From Leucobacter weissii (GTDB taxonomy: Bacteria > Actinomycetota > Actinomycetes > Actinomycetales > Microbacteriaceae), in contig NZ_JAGDYM010000013.1 of assembly GCF_017565745.1 (NCBI RefSeq), positions 1-64,000 of the forward strand: a stretch of 64,000 nt of DNA, written 5' to 3'. The position numbers and the translations under genes are program-made. Each line of letters opens with the position of its first letter. Positions within the stretch are counted from its first letter, which is position 1. The notes under the pieces are model-generated. The model worked only from the letters and a program-made list of their open reading frames with translations, was not told the origin of the DNA and did no database searches. This document shows, one piece after another, positions 23,796 to 30,942 of this stretch.

Positions 23796-26384
23796 GTGGC
23801 CGCTGATGAGGTCTCAGTCAACTTGGGTGATGCAACGCCTCGGCGATTGCTGGTGGATTGGGCGAACGGGCAGGACGCGTGGGTGCGTCAACTCACCGCC
23901 GAAACGATCCTCTCCCGGCAAGCCCCGAGTGACGCCCTGTTGGACGCTGCGTACGCCACCTTCCTCGCCGAGAAGGGCCTCGGTGACGGTGACGCCCCCG
24001 ATATCCCAAAGCTCGAGCTGTCGGCAGCAGATGCAGCGGAAGAGGACACACTCGAACTGGTCAGTCTTGCGAACATCGAGGGTGTCAACGCACTCGCCGC
24101 GGACCAGGAACTCGGCTTCGATTCGGAGCTGACGGTTCTGTTCGGACAGAACGGATCGGGAAAGACCGGGTATGCGCGAATCCTGAAGCGGATATCAGCA
24201 GTGCGTACGGCCGAAGACATCCTGCCGAACGCGCACGCGGTGCACCTCGACACCCCACCCTCGCCGGCCGCAGACATCACCTATCGCCTGTCAGGAGCCG
24301 AGTCGTCGGTACGGTGGAGCGACGAAGCCGGCTTGGCGCCGTTCACTCGGATCAGTGTCTTCGACGCCAGTGCGGTGTCCTTGCACGTCGACAGCGACCT
24401 GGGCTATGTCTACACGCCCGCCGAACTCGCGTTGTTTGCTCACGTCGCGACTGGGATGCAAGGTGTCCAGCAGCGTATTGCAGCAGAAGTGAGCGCCTTG
24501 GCGCCAGGAAGCAACCCGTTGCTCGCACGGTTCACACGCGGCACGAAGGTGTACCCAGTGATCGAGACTCTCGGCGCCACCACCGACCTCGCGGAACTCG
24601 ACGCTCTCGCAACGCTACCCGAAGGCGCGGAGACCGATCGCGAGCGGCTGGAAGGCGAAGTCGCTGCACTACGTTCCAACTCTATCGACGCGATCCTCTC
24701 TAGTTCACAGGACACGGAACGGCAACTCACGCGTCTACGCAGCATCCTTACCTCCGCGCAGAACTTCGACGCGGCCGCTTACGAGACCGCACGATCCAAA
24801 CTCGACCAGGCCGAGCAGCGACGAGCGGAAGCGCGCGAGCAACTCTTCAGCCAGGATGAACTACCCGGCCCGGCAGATGAAGCCTGGCAAGAGTTCGTGG
24901 TCGCCGGTGACTCGTATCGACAGCACCTTGGCCGCGAGCACTACCCGACGAACGGGGACTCCTGCTTGTACTGCATGCAGGAACTCAGCCCGACAGCTCT
25001 GAACCTGCTCACTCGCTACCGCACGTTCCTTGACGAGACACTTATCCGCCAGGTAACGGACGCGAAAGCGGGTCTGGCGAGCGCGAAGTTCAGTATGAAC
25101 GAAGCAGAGCTGGCTCGTGCGATCGAGTTCGCCTCGGAACAGCAGGATCGCGAGAGCCCTCCTGCATGGGCCAGCCAAGCGTGTGACGTGCTCGCCACGA
25201 CACGGGTCATTGCGCAGGACACGGCGGATGGGAAGCCCGCCGCACAGAACACCCTCCGCGAGGACGCACGAGCCGTTGCTTCTGCCGTGTCAGTAGAGCT
25301 GGAAAGCGTGAGCGCTGCCGTGCGGCAGATGGCAGACGATAAGGCCAATGCTGCTACCGCGCTCGCCGAGAAGCAGAAAGCGGTCTCGGAGCTGGTCGCG
25401 CGCATCGAGCTGAACCGAAACCTCGCCGCGGCCCGCGAGTATGTACGACGCGCGCGACGAGCTCAGCAACTCGAGAAGCTCTCTCGTGTCATATCGAACG
25501 GCGCATCGAAGCAACTCACGGTGCAGTCGAAACTCGCGAGCGAGGATCTCGTGAATAAGAACTTCGAGACCCTCTTCGCCGAAGAGTGCGCCCGCTTGCG
25601 CGCGCCACAGGTTGCGCTCCGGTTCCAAGGCCGGAGCGGACAAGCTCAACGCAAGAAGGCAGTCGCGTCTTACAAGCCGTCCGCTGTGCTCTCCGAAGGC
25701 GAGCAGAAGGTCTTGGCGCTGGCGGACTTCCTCGCCGAGAGTCGAATGCGCGGAACGAAAGCGCCGCTGATCTTCGACGACCCGGTGACGAGCCTTGACT
25801 ACCGTCGGCTCGACGAGGTCGCGGCTCGTATCCAGAACCTTGCCGAGACACACCAAGTCGTTGTCTTGACTCACAACATCATGTTCGCGTCCGCGCTCAT
25901 TGCCACGAGACAGAACAAGAAGCTGCGAACACGCATCTACGAGGTCCGGGATGGTGGAGAAACTAAGGGAATCCTCGCGCCAGATGTCGAGCCGAGGTTG
26001 GACACGCCCGCTGACCTCGCGAAACGAATCAACGCGAAACTTCAGGAGATGCCCGGTGCCGAACCCGTGGTTCAGGACGCGCTCATCAAGGAGACGTATG
26101 ACCTGATCCGAGCCTGGTGTGAAGCGTTCGTAGAGCAGGAGCTGCTGCAGAACGTCACCCAGCGCTATCGCAAGAACATCATGATGACGCGCCTGTCCAA
26201 GATCGACAGTTCCCGGCTCGATGATGCCATCGCAGTCATCGAGCCTCTCTTCGACCGTGCTTGCGAGCGGATGACCGGGCACTCTCACGCGGCCGAGTAC
26301 ATGAGCACCAAACCGACCGTCGGAGATGTCCAGGAAGACTGGGAGAAGGCCAAGGCAGCGCGGGCCGCCTACATCGCAGCCTGA
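23796..26384 (+). CDS. Large ABC-type ATPase with zinc-hook CxxC (AAA_13; RloC/PrrC-like)
   Basis: An 862-residue ATPase of the SMC/Rad50-like AAA_13 group. Walker A (FGQNGSGKTGYAR) lies at about 116-125. A long charged coiled-coil region follows, with a central CLYC (C390 and C393) resembling a Rad50/RloC zinc hook. The ABC signature region is KPSAVLSEGEQKVLALADFL, Walker B is LIFDDPVTSLDYRR at about 658, and the H-loop is VVVLTHNIMF near 691. The last 150 residues form a separate domain (RAWCEAFVEQELL...). The layout matches phage-defence proteins such as RloC, where the tail is an anticodon nuclease, but I cannot assign nuclease residues. The GTG start follows GGAGG with a 5-base gap. It sits between relaxase and dprA, a cargo position in mobile elements. 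Confidence 0.72.
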   Translation: MAADEVSVNLGDATPRRLLVDWANGQDAWVRQLTAETILSRQAPSDALLDAAYATFLAEKGLGDGDAPDIPKLELSAADAAEEDTLELVSLANIEGVNALAADQELGFDSELTVLFGQNGSGKTGYARILKRISAVRTAEDILPNAHAVHLDTPPSPAADITYRLSGAESSVRWSDEAGLAPFTRISVFDASAVSLHVDSDLGYVYTPAELALFAHVATGMQGVQQRIAAEVSALAPGSNPLLARFTRGTKVYPVIETLGATTDLAELDALATLPEGAETDRERLEGEVAALRSNSIDAILSSSQDTERQLTRLRSILTSAQNFDAAAYETARSKLDQAEQRRAEAREQLFSQDELPGPADEAWQEFVVAGDSYRQHLGREHYPTNGDSCLYCMQELSPTALNLLTRYRTFLDETLIRQVTDAKAGLASAKFSMNEAELARAIEFASEQQDRESPPAWASQACDVLATTRVIAQDTADGKPAAQNTLREDARAVASAVSVELESVSAAVRQMADDKANAATALAEKQKAVSELVARIELNRNLAAAREYVRRARRAQQLEKLSRVISNGASKQLTVQSKLASEDLVNKNFETLFAEECARLRAPQVALRFQGRSGQAQRKKAVASYKPSAVLSEGEQKVLALADFLAESRMRGTKAPLIFDDPVTSLDYRRLDEVAARIQNLAETHQVVVLTHNIMFASALIATRQNKKLRTRIYEVRDGGETKGILAPDVEPRLDTPADLAKRINAKLQEMPGAEPVVQDALIKETYDLIRAWCEAFVEQELLQNVTQRYRKNIMMTRLSKIDSSRLDDAIAVIEPLFDRACERMTGHSHAAEYMSTKPTVGDVQEDWEKAKAARAAYIAA

Positions 26385-26481
26385 ACGATGAGGGCATCCC
26401 CACGGACGAACGTCGGCCGAGCGCGGAATCCCTCACGACTTCTCGTGAATGGAAGGTCGGCCAAAGCCCGCAACGGCGGGG

Positions 26482-27474
26482 TCATAGGCTGCGGGACGGT
26501 CTCCGCATCGGATGGCTGACGCCAGGTTCGCGTGAGAACGCGTGCGAGCCTTCATCCGCGGAATGGCGGAGTGCCGTGACATCTGCAGCGCCGGTGACTA
26601 GGGCGGCGATTCCCTCGTGCAGGAGCCGGTGCGTGCCAGCACTGGCCGCGCTAGTCACGGGGCCGGGCACCGCCCCGACTGGCCGACCGAGTTCAGTGGC
26701 ACGGGCGGCGACGTTGAGAGAGCCGGAGCGGTAGCCGGCCTCCACGATGACGGTCGCGCCGGAGAGGGCACCGAGGATGCGATTGCGGGCGAGGAACCGC
26801 CACTTGGTCGGCGCGGAACCGGGCGCCATCTCGCTGGCCAGCAATCCAACGTCTCCGACTCGTTCCAGCAGCTCGCGGTTCCCGGACGGGTAGAGGCGAT
26901 CCAGACCGCCCACCATCACGGCGAGGGTCTGCCCACCAGCGGCGAGCGCGGCTCGGTGCGCGGCGGCGTCGATGCCGTAGGAACCGCCGGCCACGATGAT
27001 CCGCTCCGCGTCAGCTAGACCGGAGGTCAACTCCGTCGTGACGTACTCGCCATAGCTGGTTGCGGCGCGTGCCCCGGTGATCGTCACGCGATCGCCCACC
27101 GGCGCGGTGAGAAACGAGGCGGCACCGCGCACCCACAGCGCAGTCGGGGCACGCTCGCCCAGATCGTTCAGGGCGGTCGGCCAGTCACTGTCGCCGGGGA
27201 TGACGACGCGCAGTCCGAGCCGGTCGGTGTCCACGAGTGCCTGCTTGACCATGCGGGCGTCCAGGCGTGGGGCGACCTTATTGCGCCACAGCCCGGCTTC
27301 GACCGCATCGACCTTCTTCGGGAACGCGCCAGTACCGGCCGCCAGCCGCACAGTCTCGACGGCACCGACGGCGGCGATGAGTCGGCCGGTCGCCGCGTCG
27401 TCGGGCTCCAAAGTCGCAGCCAGGGCGACTCGTGCAGAGTGTTCGTCCGTGGCGAGAGAAGTGATCGTAACCAT
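26482..27474 (-). CDS. DprA-like (SMF family) DNA-processing protein
   Basis: A 330-residue DprA/Smf homologue. The Rossmann-like core is clear: ITGARAATSYGEYV, IIVAGGSYGIDAAAHRAAL, VGGLDRLYPSGNRELLERV and ARNRILGALSGATVIVEAG, then a final winged region. Canonical DprA loads RecA on incoming single-stranded DNA, so this copy may protect or process transferred DNA when the element enters a new cell. The start at 27474 follows GGGAG; the longer frame to 27651 lacks support. It is convergent with the ATPase and divergent from the membrane-protein/resolvase pair. It is shorter at the N-terminus than chromosomal DprA. Confidence 0.82.
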   Translation of the reverse strand: MVTITSLATDEHSARVALAATLEPDDAATGRLIAAVGAVETVRLAAGTGAFPKKVDAVEAGLWRNKVAPRLDARMVKQALVDTDRLGLRVVIPGDSDWPTALNDLGERAPTALWVRGAASFLTAPVGDRVTITGARAATSYGEYVTTELTSGLADAERIIVAGGSYGIDAAAHRAALAAGGQTLAVMVGGLDRLYPSGNRELLERVGDVGLLASEMAPGSAPTKWRFLARNRILGALSGATVIVEAGYRSGSLNVAARATELGRPVGAVPGPVTSAASAGTHRLLHEGIAALVTGAADVTALRHSADEGSHAFSREPGVSHPMRRPSRSL

Positions 27475-27677
27475 GCCCAGCTCCCATCCATGTGTGCCAG
27501 ACAGGTGCACGAGCACCCTCCCGAACGAGCGGGCGCACCTCTTACGAACGTCGGCCGGGAGTCGTACTCTGGAAGGGAGGCAGATTCCTCCTTGATATGG
27601 CGTCCCTCGCGGACAGGTCCTCGGACCACTCTCTACGCACTGTCTCGTCACCTGACCGTGCCACGAGAGGAAACGCC

Positions 27678-28049
27678 ATGATCCGGCTGCTCTGGGCGCT
27701 CAGCGCCCACACCCGCTACTACCTGCGGCGCTACATGCCCACCAACATCGCGCTCGACGCGATCCGCACCCGCCGCGGCCTGAAATGGGGAATCCCCGCG
27801 ATGCTCCTCGCCGTCCCGTACTTCCTCGCAGCGAACTACTGCATCACGCTGATCGAAGACGGCGGCCCCGGCTGGCTGAACCTCCTCGTCCTCCTGTTCT
27901 GCTGGAACGCGCTCAAGTTCCTCATCATGGGCCCGGTCAGCGTCGTCCTTCTCATCCGCGCCCGCGTTCAGGAGGCCGTCGAGCGTCGCCGCACCCGCCG
28001 CATGAACGAGGCTCAGTCCGTCGAGTACCCGATGGCGAGCGTGGCCTGA
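27678..28049 (+). CDS. Small membrane protein of the mobile element (123 residues)
   Basis: A 123-residue protein with a basic N-terminal segment, two hydrophobic helices at about 39-58 and 67-93, and a strongly basic C-terminal tail (RRRTRRMNE). The ATG follows GAGAGGAAA. Its stop overlaps the resolvase-domain gene (TGATG), so both are made together. I recognise no named family. Position beside relaxase, dprA and resolvase genes suggests a role in maintenance or transfer of the element. Confidence 0.6.
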   Translation: MIRLLWALSAHTRYYLRRYMPTNIALDAIRTRRGLKWGIPAMLLAVPYFLAANYCITLIEDGGPGWLNLLVLLFCWNALKFLIMGPVSVVLLIRARVQEAVERRRTRRMNEAQSVEYPMASVA

Positions 28050-28438
28050 TGGGCGCCTTGATCTACACCCGCAGCGCCCGACCGAACAGGGCAACCCACG
28101 CTCACCAGCGGGCCGCCTGCCAACGCTTGGCCGCCGAGCTCGGCTACGAGGTCAGCGGAGAGTTCCACGACAACGGCCAGACACGACCCGCACTCGACCA
28201 GGCACTCGCCACCATCCGCGACAGGCAGGCAGCGGCACTCGTCGTCAATGACCTCTACCGACTCAGCCGATTGTCCACCGAGTTCGCCCGCATCATCGAG
28301 GCGCTGGACGAGGCCGGCGTGCCCCTCTACGTCGTCGGGCAGGGCCGCGTGAGCCTTCCCGCGACTCCCGAGCTCGGCATCATGCTGGCGATCGCCGAGT
28401 ACGAGGCCGAGCACTCCGAGGAGGACTTCACGTTGTAA
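28049..28438 (+). CDS. Stand-alone serine resolvase catalytic-domain protein
   Basis: A 129-residue protein consisting only of the N-terminal catalytic domain of serine recombinases. The likely nucleophile is Ser9 in LIYTRSARPN, and the domain continues with the helix and VVNDLYRLSRLSTEFARII, ending in a short acidic tail. It lacks the C-terminal HTH that full resolvases use to recognise their sites. A separate HTH protein is encoded convergently at 28559-28900. It could be a split resolvase system, or a domain reused for regulation. It starts in an overlap with the membrane-protein gene. Confidence 0.75.
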   Translation: MGALIYTRSARPNRATHAHQRAACQRLAAELGYEVSGEFHDNGQTRPALDQALATIRDRQAAALVVNDLYRLSRLSTEFARIIEALDEAGVPLYVVGQGRVSLPATPELGIMLAIAEYEAEHSEEDFTL

Positions 28439-28456
28439 ACGACACCCGGCGTCCCC

Positions 28457-28500
28457 GAGGGCGGATGGTCGCACCTGTGGCGGCCACCGCCCTCTTTGCT
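28457..28500. terminator. Terminator between the convergent resolvase-domain and HTH genes
   Basis: GAGGGCGG (28457-28464) pairs perfectly with CCGCCCTC (28487-28494), followed by TTTGCT. It lies between two convergent genes, so it probably ends the resolvase operon transcript. Confidence 0.5.
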
Positions 28501-28558
28501 GCCCTCGGACACGTGAGCCCGCCTGATCCCGTGATCCTCACGAGCCAACTTGCTCCGG

Positions 28559-28900
28559 TTACGGATGGCGAGGCATGCGGCCTCGCGGGCGAATGTGACC
28601 GCCTTCGGCCAGCACCGCGGCACGCACGGCGTCGATCCCGGCACCGATCTGCTCCGCGACCTGAGCCAGCGTCAAGCCATTGGCGTAGAGCGACGCCGCG
28701 CGGCCCCGAGTCTCGGCAGACAGACCCGGATCACGCCCAGGCAGACCGGCACGCCGAACGACCTCGAAGACGGTCGCGCGGTGCACGCGGAACTTCGCCG
28801 CGATCGCCTGAACCGGCGCACCTGCTTCGTAGTCAGCCAGCAGCTCGGCGCGCCGCACCGGGCTCAGCCGTGTTTGAGACTGAACCCGATTTTTCGCCAC
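28559..28900 (-). CDS. HTH DNA-binding protein (resolvase C-terminal-like)
   Basis: A 113-residue protein containing two HTH-like segments: LSPVRRAELLADYEAG followed by AIAAKFRVHRATVFEVVRRAG, then ASLYANGLTLAQVAEQIG. This resembles the DNA-binding end of serine resolvases, separated from a catalytic domain. I chose the GTG at 28900 because upstream codons read through a 10-bp inverted repeat; an ATG at 29029 is the alternative. It is convergent with the stand-alone resolvase domain, so the two may jointly form a recombinase, or it may regulate the element. Confidence 0.6.
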   Translation of the reverse strand: MAKNRVQSQTRLSPVRRAELLADYEAGAPVQAIAAKFRVHRATVFEVVRRAGLPGRDPGLSAETRGRAASLYANGLTLAQVAEQIGAGIDAVRAAVLAEGGHIRPRGRMPRHP

Positions 28901-29219
28901 CGGCCCTCGCGTATCGTGTCTCTCGGACGTCCGCACATGCGGGCGACGCCCCTCAGACCCCCTGAAAACACGGCGAATCAGTGTTTTCAGCGACGGGCGG
29001 ATGTTTGAGAACCGTCCGGGAAGGCCCACTCGCTACCCGCGGCCTCGCCCCCTCCACATCTCCGCGGGTCCCTGCCGTGCTCGCCGTCCGCTGGGGTGAT
29101 CGGATGACGGACAGCACTCTCCGCGACGAGAATGGCGCCCCGTCCCCCTCTCAGAGGGTGCCTCTCGTGCCGGAAGGGGATTCTCGCGGTGGGGCGGCGC
29201 GCCCGGTGAGCGCCGCCGG
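28901..29219. other. Non-coding junction between island and chromosome-like region
   Basis: About 320 bases without a convincing gene. It contains a perfect inverted repeat, CTGAAAACAC (28962-28971) and GTGTTTTCAG (28981-28990), upstream of the HTH gene. Beyond that I see only GC-rich sequence. Gene content changes here from mobility functions to ordinary chromosomal genes, so an element boundary may lie here, but I found no duplicated attachment site. Confidence 0.45.
28962..28990. promoter_or_regulatory. Perfect 10-bp inverted repeat upstream of the HTH gene
   Basis: CTGAAAACAC, nine bases, then its exact complement GTGTTTTCAG. It is AT-rich and lies about 60 bases upstream of the chosen GTG. 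It could be the operator of the HTH protein, a recombination site for the resolvase pair, or a transcript hairpin. Confidence 0.5.
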
Positions 29220-30452
29220 TCATTCGGGCCCGAGTCTGGACGCGAGGAGGCGGCGCTCGGCCTCGTTGTCGGCGAGCTCCCGCGCGCTCCGGACTGCGGT
29301 TCGCGCCTCGGCGGACCGCCCGGCTCTTCGGAGCAGCTCGGCGCGGACCGCGTGCCAGAGCCGATAGCCGTCGAGTCGCGGCGCCAGCGCCTCGACCTCG
29401 GTCAGCGCCGCTCCGACCCCGCCCGTCTCGGCGACGGCGACGGCTCGATTGAGGCGGACGATCGGCGAGGAGTCGACCGCGAGCAGCAGGTCGTAGAGCA
29501 CGACGATCTGCGCCCAGTCGGTGTCGTCCTGACGCGCCGCGTCGGCATGACAGGCCGCGATGGCCGCGTGCAGCTGCCACCTCCCCGGGCGGCGGACCTC
29601 CGCCGCCCGCTCCAGGGCTTCGCGACCGGCGCGGACGAGCGCATCGTCCCAGCGCGCCCGGTCCTGCAGCGGCAGCGGCACCAGCTCTCCGGCCACCGAC
29701 CGCGCCGGCTCCCGGGCGCGGTGGAGGAGCAGCAGCGCCCGCAACCCGTGCACCTCGGGCTCGTCGGGAAGGGAGACGGAGAGGGCGCGCGCGAGCCAGA
29801 GCGCGTCATCGGCGAGATCCCTGTGCGCTTCCGCAGACGATTCGGCACGCAGATGCGCCGAGTCGTACATCACCGCGATCGTGGCGAGCACCGGATCGAG
29901 TCGGGCCGTGCGCGCCGGTCCCGCGGGGATCCGTATGGGCACGCCGGCGGCGCCGATCTTGCGCTTCGCCCGGGAGATGCGCTGCCCGACCGTCGCGCTC
30001 GGCTCGAGGGTCGCTCGCGCGATCTGCGCCGTGGAGACGCCGAGCACGGCCCGGAGGGTGAGGGCGAGCTGAGCCTCCGGAGAGAGGCTGGGATGGCAGC
30101 AGCCGAAGAGGAGCGGGATGCGCTCATCCGGCTCCGCGGAGCGGGGGAGCGTCGGTACCGCCGGCGCCGCGCGCCTCAGCACCTCGCGGTAGCGGCGGGA
30201 GCGCCGAACCAGGTCCAGCGCGTTTCGCCGTGCCGCGGTCATGAGCCAGGCGCCGGGCCGGGGAGGGACGCCCCGGCGACGCCACTCCACCAACGCCTCC
30301 TCGACGGCGCCGGCGGTCGCCTCCTCCGCCACGTCGAGGCTGCCGAAGGAGCGGTTCAGGGCCGCGACGATCCGCGCGGTCTCCTCGCGGACGGCAGCGG
30401 CGAGGGCGGCGTCCGACGCCGGCGCATGCGGCGCCGCCCTCCACGCGGTCAT
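29220..30452 (-). CDS. ECF sigma factor with C-terminal TPR-like extension (ECF42 type)
   Basis: A 410-residue ECF sigma factor. Region 2 lies in the first 85 residues (EEATAGAVEEALVEWRRRG), and region 4 contains LRAVLGVSTAQIARATLEPSATVGQRISRAK. The remaining 230 residues form a helical TPR-like extension (VLYDLLLAVDSSPIVRLNRAVAVAE). This architecture and the overlapping DGPF-domain gene define group ECF42, in which the C-terminal extension, not an anti-sigma factor, is thought to control activity. The true start is 30452, within the stop of the upstream gene; the longer frame to 31031 overlaps that gene and is rejected. Confidence 0.88.
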   Translation of the reverse strand: MTAWRAAPHAPASDAALAAAVREETARIVAALNRSFGSLDVAEEATAGAVEEALVEWRRRGVPPRPGAWLMTAARRNALDLVRRSRRYREVLRRAAPAVPTLPRSAEPDERIPLLFGCCHPSLSPEAQLALTLRAVLGVSTAQIARATLEPSATVGQRISRAKRKIGAAGVPIRIPAGPARTARLDPVLATIAVMYDSAHLRAESSAEAHRDLADDALWLARALSVSLPDEPEVHGLRALLLLHRAREPARSVAGELVPLPLQDRARWDDALVRAGREALERAAEVRRPGRWQLHAAIAACHADAARQDDTDWAQIVVLYDLLLAVDSSPIVRLNRAVAVAETGGVGAALTEVEALAPRLDGYRLWHAVRAELLRRAGRSAEARTAVRSARELADNEAERRLLASRLGPE

Positions 30453-30817
30453 TGCGCGAACAGCTCCTCGTCGTCGAACATGGGCCTGATCTCGACCGAA
30501 TTGCCGGGAAGATCCAGCAGGGGCCAGCTCCTGGCCAGGGCGATGGCCGCGTCCAGGTCGGGAACGTCGATGAGCGTGAACCCGCCGATCACCTCCTTGG
30601 CCTCGGTGAACGGCCCGTCGACGACGACCGGGCCCGGGTCGTCCGCCCGCACCGTGGTCGCGGTCTCGACCGGGTGGAGGGCCGCGCCGCCCTCGAGGAC
30701 GGCGGCTGCGTTGGCCTCGTGCCATTCCAGGATGCGCTGCAGATCGGCCTGCGCCCGGGTCTCGGGCACGGCGGAGTCGAGCTCCGGGTCGGACGCGAAC
30801 ATCAGGACGTACTTCAT
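30449..30817 (-). CDS. YciI/DGPF-domain protein, ECF42 partner
   Basis: A 122-residue YCII-related protein of the DGPF group, with the signature VVDGPFTEAKEVIGGF at about residues 64-79 and a ferredoxin-like fold expected. Its stop overlaps the start of the sigma-factor gene (ATGA), so the two are co-translated, as is usual for ECF42 pairs. Such proteins are often targets of the cognate sigma factor and have been proposed to have dehydrogenase or stress-related roles, without a firm activity. It is probably a cytoplasmic oligomer. Confidence 0.88.
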   Translation of the reverse strand: MKYVLMFASDPELDSAVPETRAQADLQRILEWHEANAAAVLEGGAALHPVETATTVRADDPGPVVVDGPFTEAKEVIGGFTLIDVPDLDAAIALARSWPLLDLPGNSVEIRPMFDDEELFAQ

Positions 30818-30942
30818 GGGCGTTCCCTTTCTCTCGTGAATCGGCGAACGGCATTCTCACCGTCGCACGCACACAGCGAACGGGCAAGCCGCTTTTCGAC
30901 ATCGCCGCGCCGATTCCGTCCGTGCGGCGGTGGGCGCGGCGC

